Origin: Guillardia theta CCMP2712
Taxonomy: Eukaryota > Cryptophyceae > Pyrenomonadales > Geminigeraceae
Assembly: GCF_000315625.1 (NCBI RefSeq)
Contig: NW_005434611.1
Coordinates: forward strand, 312,045-376,044
Length of the DNA: 64,000 nt
Direction: 5' to 3'
In this document: piece after piece, positions 15,440 through 25,233 of the stretch
How positions within the stretch are numbered: the stretch's first letter is position 1
How the letters are laid out: each line of letters opens with the position of its first letter
Notes under the pieces: generated by a model
Told to the model about the DNA's origin: nothing
The model's input: only the letters and a program-made list of their open reading frames with translations
Database searches by the model: none
Translations under genes and position numbers: made by a program

Positions 15440-18400
15440 TTGATATACAAGAACATCATGATTCCCCTCGGAAGACTTGCTTTTCTCTTCGCCATCTTGT
15501 TTTCGACGGTGGGAAGAACAACGGAGTCGGGCATACAGCCTATGTATCTTCGCGGGGGTGGCTTGTTCGGAAAGCGAGTAGGCGGGCGATACGGAGGCAC
15601 GGTGTTGCCTTCGGCACAGATCGAAGAGATGAAGGCAAGCGAACAAGCTCAGACTGCCGCTGAACCGGCAGGAAAGGCGGAGGAGGACAAGAGGGGCCTG
15701 ACAGCGAACGATGCGGTAGCGGAGCACGAGAGATCTGAAGGAGATCAGCAGGGAAGCGAGAAGAAGGTAGCAAACGAATCCCCATCGGAATCGTCTGCCA
15801 GCATCCGCTCCGTCGGGGATGCAAAGAACACCAGCGACGTTTCTCCGCAGAAGGTGAATGTGGTTGAGAAGGAGGCGGGGGCGAGGAGGAGGTAGAAGAG
15901 GAGGAGGAGGGGGAGGAGGTGGTGGTGGTGGTGGTCGAGGAGGAGGAGGAGTGAGAAAGTGGGGCAGGAATTCAACATGTCCTCGTCGAATCTTTTCGGC
16001 AGTGATCTCCATGAGAATTTCAAGTACATCTACATTGTATCCGACAGGTCAAAATCTCCTTGCCCAGCTAGCCAGTGACCTTGATTCCTGCAGCACCGGG
16101 TTTACAGCTTCACACGCACTCACCAGCGTCATGGTGGGCTGGTCGGCATTCCAGTCGCTCTTGTAACAAGTTGGTCCTCTAGGCTCAGTTCGACTCGCTC
16201 GCTGTCGACTGGAACGGGCAAGACAACAAGGCGAAGGAGAAGAGCGGGGGAGTGCCGGTCAGCCCTGCCGTCTCCTTCCCCTTGCACTTCCTGAGACTCT
16301 CAGCAGGAGGTCAGGACGCAAATGTTCAGCAACGTCAAGGACCTCGGAAGGCTCGACAGGATCGTTGCGCTGGCAGCGAAGATGGTAAGGGAGGAGGGGG
16401 AGAGAGGAGGAGGGAGATGGGACAAGGAGGATTACAGCACGAGAAGTAGAAGCAGAGAAGAAAGTTCAAGTTAACGATTTGAGTAGAGTGCATTCATTGT
16501 CTTCACGCTGGTAGACCCAGCACTTCATACCAGGCTCTTGAACCAGTGCCGCTTCTTCAAGGTCCTCCTCCTCCTCCCTCGACCTCCTCCTCCTCCTCCT
16601 CCTCCTCCTCCTCCTCCTCCTCCTCCTCCTCCTCCTCCTCCTCCTCCTCCATTGCGGCTTTTGTTGAACCTCAAATCCTGTAGGTCCCTCATCAAGACTT
16701 GCTCGGACCTCTTGTGCGCCACCTCTCTTCCTTCCTCGAGAAGGAGCCAACAGGTGAGGGCTACAGCAAGAAGATGGAGGAGGAGGAGGAGGAGGAGGAG
16801 GAGGAGGAGGAGGAGGAGGAGGAGGAGGAGAAATCTTATCTTCATAATCAGGGCTGCCAAGAGGGTCTGTTGGGACCAAGAGGAAGCCGCTCAGCGACAA
16901 GTACTTCAAGGTAGCGACCTCTAGCAGTCTTGTATGCTGATGGGGTACAACAGCGAGTAGAGGCTGTGGAGTTCACGATCAAGCAGGACGACGGCGCACA
17001 GGTGAGAAGCAGCAGCAGCAGGAGGAGGAGGAGGAAAGATGGAGCTCGGGAGGGGAGAAAGCTGAAGGTCAAGGCAGTGCCGAAACCTCCAAAAGGCGGA
17101 CGTGATTCTTCTCGGAGTGTCGCGCAGGCAAGAAGTAGCTAACGTTCTTCCTCCTCGCTGACTTTCTTTCCCCTTGTGCAGCTCAAAGACTCCTCTGTCT
17201 ATGTACCTCGCCCAGCAGTTCGGATACAAGGTGAGACCATCCGTTTCCTCGACCTCGCGCTCTGCATGCTAAGCGCCCGCCTCTTCTCCTTACATCGCCT
17301 CCTCGAATTCCTGCCATCCTATCTCACTCTCGTTTTCTTCCCTACTCCTGCTCTCCGTCCCTCCCTCTCTCCCTCTCTTCCTCCCTCCCTCCCCTTTCAT
17401 TCACGCAGGTCGCCAACGTGCCTCTGGTTCTCAACATTCAGCCGCCCTCTGAGATCTTCGAGGTCTAGAGCTTCCCTGAGCTCTCAGCTGTCACAACCTG
17501 TCCAGGTGGACCCCAGGAGAGTCTTCGGGCTGATCATCCAGCCGCAGTACCTGAGGCGGATCCGTACTCGACGGCTGGCAGGGACAGGGGTGGACACAGA
17601 GACCATCGGCAAGAGCATGGGGAGCTTCGACTACAGGTGGGGAGCCAGCTGGGGACTGACTCTGAGCTGACTCGATCCTCTGCCAGCAACATCAAGTACA
17701 TCCAGGAGGAGCTCAAGTGGGCTCGTGACTTGTATGCTGCTCACCCCGAGTGGTCCGTGGTGGACGTGACAGGACGAGCGGTGGAGGAGAACGCAGCGAT
17801 CATTGCCGAGCTGATGCCGGGGAAGCCGACGCCAGTAGAAGCTGCTCTGCATGCGCTGGACTGCAACTTCTTCATCCTGGAGCCGAGCAAGAAGTCGGTT
17901 GAGTTTCCAATCGTGTTTGCGAGCGACGGCTTCCTGCAAGCGACCGGCTACTCGAGGGAGGAGATCATTGGCAAGAGCGTCTTCATGCTGCACGGGCCCA
18001 ACACCGAGCGAGAGGTCATCACCAAGGTGCGGGAGCATCTGCGGGAAGGGAAGGAGGGACACTTTGAAATCCTCAACTATCGCAAGGACGGCTCGACCTT
18101 CAACAAGGACGTTCACCTGAGCCCCGTCCGCAACTTCGAAGGGGAAGTAGCCTTCATCTTCTGCACACAGGTAGAGCTAGAGCCCCTCGCTCCTGGCTTC
18201 AACCCCACCAGGAAGCCCGACGGGGCGGCGGCTCAGCCCACGGAGGAGGACGGAGACTTCAGGAGGGACCGGGTGGACAAGGAGAAGACGTCGGAGATCC
18301 TGAGGAGCGTACACCACCGGGGCTGGATCTCAGTGAGTATCTCCGATGCCTCCGTCCCCGGCATGCCCATCGTCTTCGCCTCCGAGGGCTTCTTCAAGAT

Positions 18401-18790
18401 GACCGGATACGAGCCGGCGGAAATCCTGGGGCACTCGCTGGAGAAGCTCTACGGGGCCGACTCTGACCCAACCACCGTCGCCATGATCCGAGAGGCGATG
18501 GAGACCCACCAGGCCGTCAGCACGTGCATCCTCAACTACCGCAAGGACGGGAGGAGCTTCTGGAACCACCTCAGCCTCCAGCCAGTTAGCGACTCGTCGG
18601 GCTCCCTCAGATACTACGTGGCTACCCAGGTGCTTCAAAATTCTCGCTATCATCCTCCCTTCCCGTTCTTGACCCTGTCCGGCAGTACACGGGAACGAGC
18701 GGGGTCGGCAATCTTGTTCGCGACTGCGGAGCAACATTTCCCTCAGGGCTGCAGACACACGCGTCCATCACTCCCTTCCTCCCGACCTGA
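15440..18790 (+). CDS. PPDK regulatory protein (kinase/phosphorylase) fused to two LOV-like PAS domains
   Basis: Fifteen exons, all phase-consistent, give about 755 residues. N-terminus: signal peptide (GRLAFLFAILFSTVG) and an LRGGG-containing, transit-like low-complexity stretch. Residues about 145-450 are a complete PPDK regulatory (DUF299) domain: YIYIVSDSTG, SAFIVFTLVDPALHTRL, DLLGPLVRHLSSFLEKEPTG, KYFKRVEAVEFTIKQDDG, KADVILLGVSRSSKTPLSMY, VANVPLVL, VFGLIIQPQYL and WSVVDVTGRAVEENAA. Such enzymes phosphorylate and dephosphorylate the catalytic Thr of pyruvate, phosphate dikinase, using ADP and Pi. The same uninterrupted exon (17687-18629) then encodes two PAS/LOV domains: FPIVFASDGFLQATGYSREE with GKSVFMLHGP, then MPIVFASEGFFKMTGYEPAE with GHSLEKLYG. 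Both have the N-Y-x-K-D-G strand and a terminal Gln; neither has the photoactive Cys. The last exon, 18686-18790, ends ITPFLPT. One intron (17128-17181) starts with GC. Likely plastid-targeted. Confidence 0.88.
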
Positions 18791-18885
18791 GCTGCTGCAA
18801 AGGAGACCATCGAGACCAAACTCCCTCCCCTCCTCTAGTTCCTGCGCGTGTCTTTTGTTTCTACCGGCATTACACGACTCGACTG

Positions 18886-20752
18886 CTACTCTCCTGCGCT
18901 CTTCTTCGGAAAGAACTTGGAAATGTCCAGCTGCTTTCCAGGTCACGGGAGCAGGAGACCGCACGCACTGTCACCTGCGAGCTCTTCTTCCCCGGCGTCG
19001 AGGCCTTGGACTTCTTCGTAGGCGGCTCCTCCGGGGGAATGGAGAGCGCGTAATCCTCGCAGAGCAGCTCCTGCGACTCCAGCGAGTCGAAGGCCTCTCG
19101 CTGTCGTCCATGTGAGGGGAGGAGGAGGAGAAATAGGTAGACATGGGGAAGGGGAGGAGGAGAAGCGCGAAGGTGGGAGAGGGGAGAGGAGGACGAGGAG
19201 GAGGAGAGCATTGCAGCTCACCCGGAGAAAGCCGAAGAGCTCAATCGACAATAGCCAGAGGGGATGCCGCTCGTGCTGCGGTCCGACACGCCGAATCCCT
19301 GAGGGAAGGAGGCGAGATGAAAGGATGAGACAAACGAGAAGAATGAGAAGAAGAGACGAAGTCAGTTACGAGAGGCAGACACAGATAGTCAGATCGATAG
19401 AGCGAGGAAGAGCAGCAGGCGACAGATCAAGGAGGAGGATGAGAATGAGAGGAAGTGACGAAGCACAGGCTATGTAATGCATGAGGACGGGGGGGATATG
19501 AAGGATGGAGAGGGAAGGATCGTATCGTACGTATGCTGGAGGTAAACGCTGGGAAATTCTGCACAGAGCAAAGGCAGTCAGGATGAGAAGGGAAGAGGGA
19601 AGAACAATCTCACCCCTAGCTCTGTGTCAATCTTGAAATGATGGAGGGTTTGCCGATTCCCGTCCAGGAGGTGGGAACTTTGCTGGTCAAGCAGCTCCCA
19701 TTCCCCCATCACCTTCTGCTCAATCACCCAATCCTTCAAGTACGTTCCGCAGTCCCTGCGGCCCCAGGCTTATAAGGAGGGTCTCACGAGGCAGGTTCGA
19801 GGAGGAGGAGGAGGAGGAGGAGGAGGAGGAGGAGGAGGAGGAGGATGTAAGTCCAAGGGGAGACAGACCTCGAGCCGTTTCGGAGGGAGTAGCTCTCAAC
19901 CCTCATCTCGAGTCCTCGTTTGAGAGAAAACTCGAAGAAGACATTGTCGTTATTATCCTCACTACCATCATCGTCAGCCCTTCTTTTCATCATCCCACAC
20001 TCTTACTCCGGCACGGCAACACACCCGTCGCCGCTCTTCTTGCCCGCTAGCATGTCCTCTGGCCGTCTGAAAGCAGCATCGTAGCCAGAGCTAGTCACCT
20101 CGATCACTCCGAACTTGACCGCCTTCTTGCCGAGAAAGTTGAAGATGCCTCGCTCCTCCCCTGGCCCTCCATCGAAGTGGCAGAGCGAGTCAGCCTTGGG
20201 GAGTTTCTCGAGAATGTGCGGGAGGTCACTGAAAGGATCGTTCGAGAGTTCGTCGTTACAGGAGGCATCGAGAAGAGATGCTGGCACAGCTGCGTGCTCC
20301 TCTTCCTCCACCTCCTCCACTTTATCCTCTCCCTTGTGCTCCGCGATATCCAGTGGGTCTTTATGCTTCTTTGATTTTCCGCGTTGGACTGTTGCGACGG
20401 TGTCTGGGTCTATCGGTTTGTGCGGGGTCTTGACATCGAGAGAAGAATCGGACAAAAGCTTGCATGCCCCTTCCTCCTTCTGCCTCGGTAGGAACAAGAG
20501 CTTTCCCGTGTAGTTGTTCAGGCTAATGGAAATATTGCCGTCTTGACACTGAAAACGCCCCGATCAGTCTTGTCATCTAGCGACATGTCAAGCAACCTGA
20601 ATCTGTGCGTTCTCGTACGTGGAAAGCTGTAGTTTGACTCCACCGACGAGCAGGTCAGGCATTGCGAACGAGTGCTTGTCGCAGATGAAAGGCTCATCGT
20701 GGTCACTAGACGCTGAATCACTAACATACATCATCTGCGAGTAGCCCGACAT
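18886..20752 (-). CDS. Discoidin-like (F5/8 type C-like) domain protein with C-terminal PIP-box-like motif
   Basis: Eight phase-consistent exons (20597-20752, 20007-20548, 19869-19961, 19614-19755, 19531-19558, 19222-19298, 18975-19100, 18886-18930) give 402 residues. The N-terminus reads MSGYSQMMYVSDSASSDH and then SFAMPDLLVGGVKLQLSTY; a Lys/Glu-rich linker follows. Residues about 185-345 match the beta-sandwich domain found in BTB- and HECT-associated proteins: FGVIEVTSSGYDAAF, VFFEFSLKRGLEMRVESYSL, YLKDWVIEQKVMGEWELLDQ, then RIRRVGPQHERHPLWLLSIE and LFGF. The tail has a nuclear-type basic stretch (TKKSK) and QLDISKFF, which fits the PCNA-interacting pattern Q-x-x-I-x-x-F-F, seven residues from the stop. 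Domain family is by pattern recognition; PCNA binding is inference. Its 3' end is under 100 bp from the convergent PPDK regulator. Confidence 0.68.
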
Positions 20753-20930
20753 GACAGATAAAACCTTGTAGAAGCAATTCAGAGGTCAGCCTCGACTCAA
20801 GAGAAGGAAAGTTTGAGTGAAGCGAAGGAAAAATGAAGTAGAATTATCTGTTGATGTATCTTTTCTCTCTCCTCTCTAGATTCCCTCAAGTCTCTGCTTC
20901 CTACCAGTCTCGCTTCTGCTGGAGCTCCCA

Positions 20931-21318
20931 TTCTCATCTCATCTCATCTCTTCTCTTCTCTTCTCTTCTCATCTCTTCTCATCTCATCTCATCTCAACTC
21001 ATCTCATCTCATCTCATCTCAACTCATCTCAACTCATCTCAACTCTTCTCTTCTCATCTCAACTCATCTCATCTCATCTCATGTCATGTCATCTCATCTC
21101 ATCTCATCTCATGTCATGTCATCTCTTCTCATCTCATCTCTTCTCATCTCATCTCTTCTCATCTCCTCTCTTCTCATCTCATCTCATCTCATCTCATCTC
21201 ATCTCAATCATCTCATCTCTTCTCTTCTCTTCTCATCTCATCTCATCTCAACTCATCTCATGTCATCTCTTCTCATCTCATCTCTTCTCATCTCATCTCT
21301 TCTCATCTCATCTCATCC
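20931..21318. repeat. TCTCA/TCTTC pentamer satellite
   Basis: About 390 bp of pentanucleotide repeats, mostly CATCT with TTCTC, AACTC and ATGTC variants. Three plus-strand frames stay open because the unit lacks stops, giving Ser/His/Leu/Ile strings that I do not consider genes. Confidence 0.9.
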
Positions 21319-21436
21319 TTCAGCACCATTCCTACAAATGGTATTGCCGGGTTGCGAAAGCTCCCGCCATGCGAGTGGCTCGGAAGTGAGTGGTCAGAGA
21401 GGGGATGTGGGAATTTTGCTAGTATCCGATAGGCTT

Positions 21437-21560
21437 TGAATGTCTACCGTACCGCCGGCCCGGCGGTGACTGAGCCTCGGAGCGGCCGGGCCCGATTCCG
21501 AAGACCGCAAGTGGAGATTCAGTGACGGTGATCGGACGCGTATAGAAATTACTTGCAGTC
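21437..21560. repeat. CpG-rich island with GTGAC words
   Basis: Very CpG-rich block between the pentamer satellite and the PH-domain gene, containing GCCGGCCCGGCGGTGACTGA and further GTGAC/GTCAC words. It resembles islands at 27.5, 36.4-36.9, 37.9-38.3 and 42.5-43.0 kb in composition and words, without a long exact match. Confidence 0.5.
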
Positions 21561-21774
21561 ACTCAGGATGTTTTGTTGATGAAATCAGGCAAAGAAAGCC
21601 TGAAGGACAAACAGACCTCACTGCATCGCCTGTCAGGCTGTGACGTCAGAGCAATTCTTGTCAGAGCAGGAGGACTTGAACTGACCCGCCAGGCTCTCAA
21701 TGTCTCGAAGCACTCCTGCTTCAGCTCTGTCCGCAAGGTCACTCATGTGTCGCTCGACCGACTCTCCTGAAGCG

Positions 21775-23231
21775 TCACTTACCTTTCCTGCTGCTCTCAA
21801 GCGCGAAGAGGCGCATCTCCGTCTCTGACAGCTGCTGCTTCTTCACCTCCAGCTCGGCTCGAAGTCTTTCGCACTCTGCCCTGTAACTCTGCATTTCCTT
21901 TATCGCCTGCTCTTCCCGTCTCCTCGTCCAACTTTCCTCCCTCCTGCTCCTCGTTTCCATCTGCATTACCAGGTCCAAGTTACGTTGGCATTCCTGGAGA
22001 CACGATGAGTCTGAGCGCGCCGAGTCCTTGGCTTACCTCCGCGTTTCGGATGGATACGAGCAGCAGTTCACCGAACGACTCCTTCATCTCGCTGTTCTCC
22101 TCCATTTGACGCAGCCTCGCACGCAGCTCCTGCTCGTCTCTTCGATTCACTTCAGGGAGTGACCTGCACAGGTCTCAAGGAGGCAGGGCAACAGGTCGTT
22201 CGTTCCTCATCTCACATGCCCAGCACTCCTAACGCTAGACATGAAATCAGTTCTGAAGCTTGCTCCCTCCCTCACAACAGCCTCACCTCCCTCGCTCTTC
22301 CTTGACCTCTACCGCTGACAGCATTTTCAATCACTAAACTCTTCTGAGTTTTCCCTCTCCCTTCCACTTAGGTTCTAAAAGCTGCTTCCCCTTCCTTCCC
22401 GCCAGTCCATCATGTAGCAGCACGTTCCTACCTAGCGAGGGCGTTGGACCTTCTCTCTCTCAGCAGCGAGCTCGAGAGGCTTGCGACCCTCTTGGCGTAC
22501 TGCTCTTCCAGTTGTTCAACTTGAGCTTTCATGCTGAACGCCTCCTGGCTGTTGAGGAGCGCAAACTTCCACTCACACGCTTCCTCCACGTTTTCTGCCA
22601 TCAGAGCAACGTCCTCCTCTACTTGCTTGCCCCCGTTGGCGTCCAGTCTCAGGATGCGGAATCGATTCTTCTTCTTGGTGCTAAAGAGCACCTGGCATTT
22701 GCTGAGGTCCCACACGCTCCTGTTGCCCCTCATGCTTGCTCGCTCGGGCTGAATGTGGACAGCATTGTTTTCAAGGAGGCAGTGAACCACTTCCGAGTAT
22801 GACGACCATCCTCTGCCATTCTTCCTTCTCAAGCGCCCCTCCAGCCTGCTCCGCCTCGGCAGAATGGTGCGGGAAGCAAGCAGCATGTCATCCGTTCTCT
22901 CGTTCTCATGATCCTCCTGCTCCTCCCTCATCGAGCTCGACAAGTCAGCCATAGCGAGGGGAGGACTATCCAACGCACTGTCATGCTCCTCCTCCACTCC
23001 CACACCACTGTTGTCCTCCCCGCTCCACCTCCCCCTCTCCTTCCCCTCGTTCTTCCCTTCAGTCCTCTCCTCCTTCTGCATCTCCTTCCTCTCCCTCCAC
23101 TTCTCCTTATCTTCCTTCACATCCTCGTCCTCCTCTTGTGCTTCTCTCGCAACAGCATCTGCCATCAAGTACCATGTAACAGTAGCGACCGTAGCGACTG
23201 AGCTATAAACGATGGACAGCAAACAATTCAA
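21775..23231 (-). CDS. PH-domain protein with N-terminal hydrophobic anchor and C-terminal coiled coil
   Basis: First exon 22431-23231 begins MNCLLSIVYSSVATVATVTW, a hydrophobic stretch that could anchor it to a membrane. An acidic, Lys/Glu-rich linker follows, then a PH domain (about residues 130-235): EGRLRRKNGRGWSSYSE, HCLLENNAVHIQPE, VLFSTKKKNRFRILRLD and ENVEEACEWKFALLNSQEAF, whose Trp is the family hallmark in the last helix. The exon ends in a coiled coil (VEQLEEQYAKRVASL). Two further exons continue it: EVNRRDEQELRARLRQMEEN (about 22060-22165) and CQRNLDLVMQMETRSRREES to the stop at 21775. PH domains bind phosphoinositides or proteins, so a membrane adaptor role is likely. Between 22170 and 22430 an extra exon may exist; I could not place it. 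Confidence 0.7.
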
Positions 23232-23391
23232 GTCTTTTTTCCTCCTATGTAAATTGCTGCCCTCAAGTAAGGGTGAAGGAGGAATGCTGGAGCGAGGAGG
23301 GAGAGGGGCAGGAGGAGGAGGAGGAGGAAGAAGAGGAGGAGGAAGAGAGTATGCTTCACAAGATAATTAGTTCAAGAGACCGCTAGTAGAC

Positions 23392-24759
23392 TTGGAGTTC
23401 TTGACCTCGGAGTTCTTTGTTCCATCTCCATCTCCTCCTGTCGCAATGAACGGCTGGTGTACAGCAATGAAACGAAATCTCTGTGTAGCAGGGGGAGGAA
23501 GGAGACGCTACACCTCTCTGGTTCCCTCTTTCTACCTTGTTTCTGCTCAGAGAGCCGACACGATGACCCCGCACGTGCCTGTCCCATCAACCATCGAGCA
23601 GGTGGACAGGCACAAGCCCGTGGCTTTCATCCTGCATGGCATCCTCGGGAATGGAAGGAACTGGCTTCCCTTCGCTCGTGCCATGGCGCATCGCCTCCCT
23701 GACTGGCAGTTCCTCCTGCTCGACCTCCGAGGACATGGTGAGTCGCCAGCGCCGACACAGACCCGCCATACCTTAAGATGCTGCGCACGTGACGTGGAGC
23801 ATCTCGGGGAGAGGCTGGGGCGAGCAGCGGACGTGGTGATAGGGCACAGCTTCGGGGGCAAAGTGGCCATGGACTTGCTGGCCTGCGCTAGCCATCCTCC
23901 CAAGACCACGTGGGTGCTTGACAGCTGGATGCGGAGGATGCCCGTGGAGCGCTTGCTGATGCAGGAGGGAAAAGGGAGACCGGAAGAGGTCAACAGCATC
24001 ACGAACAACATGATCCCAGGATCTAGCGTGGAGGTCATGTCTATCATCGAAGACTTCCAGACGCCGATAGCTGAGAGGAAGATCGTCGCTGACAAGCTCT
24101 CTTCCCTCGGCTACTCCAAGGTAGAGATGCTTCGTCCACGCCTCGTGTTGATCGCATGAGCAGGCGACTTGTGCCTGGATGTTGTCGAATCTCAAGCAGG
24201 AGAAGGACAGCAAGGTTGCAAGACTGCCCTCCTCTTCCCCTTCCTCCCCATCTCCTGCCCTCCTACCCCCCGCCAACCCCTTCTCCTTCGCCTCCCATTC
24301 CTCTACGTTCTGCCTTCTATTCTTCCACCCTGCACTATCTTCATCCTTCCTCCTGCTTTTCGTCTTTTCGTCAGGTGATGCGCGTAGCAGGGGAACAAGG
24401 GATACGTCTGGCGCTTCGACCTGCGAGTGGCCAAGGAGCTGATCTTGGACGCGGCATCCGTCGACTCGATGCCTCTACTGCAGGTAAATCGAGCAGGAAG
24501 AGGAGAAGGGAGGGATGTTCCTGCTGGTGTTGGAGCGTGACTAGACCTTTAGGAACCGAGGGGGCATGTCGGCATCATCCGAGCAGGACACGGGCTGCGC
24601 TGGACGGCAGAAGCTGTGAAGGATCTCGAGGCGTGCGCGGAGAGGACGAGCCTGGTCAGAAGCTTCCTGCTACCCAACACAGGTCACTGGATCCACGTGG
24701 ACGCGCCGGAGGAGGTGATGAACATTCTGACTCCCTCCATGGAGAGAGTGCACTCATAA
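23392..24759 (+). CDS. Alpha/beta hydrolase (ABHD11-like)
   Basis: Serine hydrolase fold. The first exon has a basic N-terminus that could target an organelle, then VAFILHGILGNGRNW (oxyanion HG motif), FLLLDLRGHGES, and the nucleophile elbow VVIGHSFGGKVAMDL with the catalytic Ser. It ends near 24120 after KLSSLGYSK. Short exons follow: ATCAWMLSNLKQEKDSK (about 24164-24214), GYVWRFDLRVAKELILDAAS (about 24399-24482), and a last exon from about 24551 with VGIIRAGHGLRW, then LLPNTGHWIHVDAPEEV containing the catalytic His, to the stop at 24757-24759. LHGILGNGRNW and the xNLK/WRF pattern match the ABHD11 group, reported as mitochondrial. The acid residue of the triad is not obvious. Starts at 23392 or at the later Met near 23446 are both possible. 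Confidence 0.8.
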
Positions 24760-25233
24760 AGCATGCTCCAACGTTTCAATCCGAATCTCCGTCGCTCAGA
24801 TTCTCTTGCCCGTCCCCTGCATGCCGCCGCTCGTCCTCGTCCCCGTTGCCCTTCTCCCCTGCCTCCACGTCCAGCTCCACCTCTGCATTCCCGCGTTACC
24901 CCTCCTTCTCCTTCCCACCCCCTCCTCCTCCTCCTCTTCCTCTGTCACCTTGTCCTGGCGCGATCTCCCAGTGTACTCCATCCCCCACAGGCCCGCTGCC
25001 GTACACCGGCAGAGCCCACAACCTTGCAAGTCAACAGTCAACTTCCTTGCCCTTTCTCCTGTAAACTTTCACAGCTCACTGGTGCGGCTTGCTCTTGCTA
25101 CGATACTCTTCTCTCCCTCCCTCCCTCTCTGCCTCTTCCCCCTCCCCTCCTTCTTCTTATTCTCCTTCCATCCCTTCCTCCTCCCTCCTCCTCCGTCCTC
25201 CTCTTGGTTCGATCCTTTGTCTTCCTCCCTCAA

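Noticed and set aside
24760-25233. Gene in the CTCC-rich region after the hydrolase
   Set aside because: Overlapping Ser/Pro/Leu frames only, without domain or splice pattern; probably the shared 3' flank of the hydrolase and DHHC genes.
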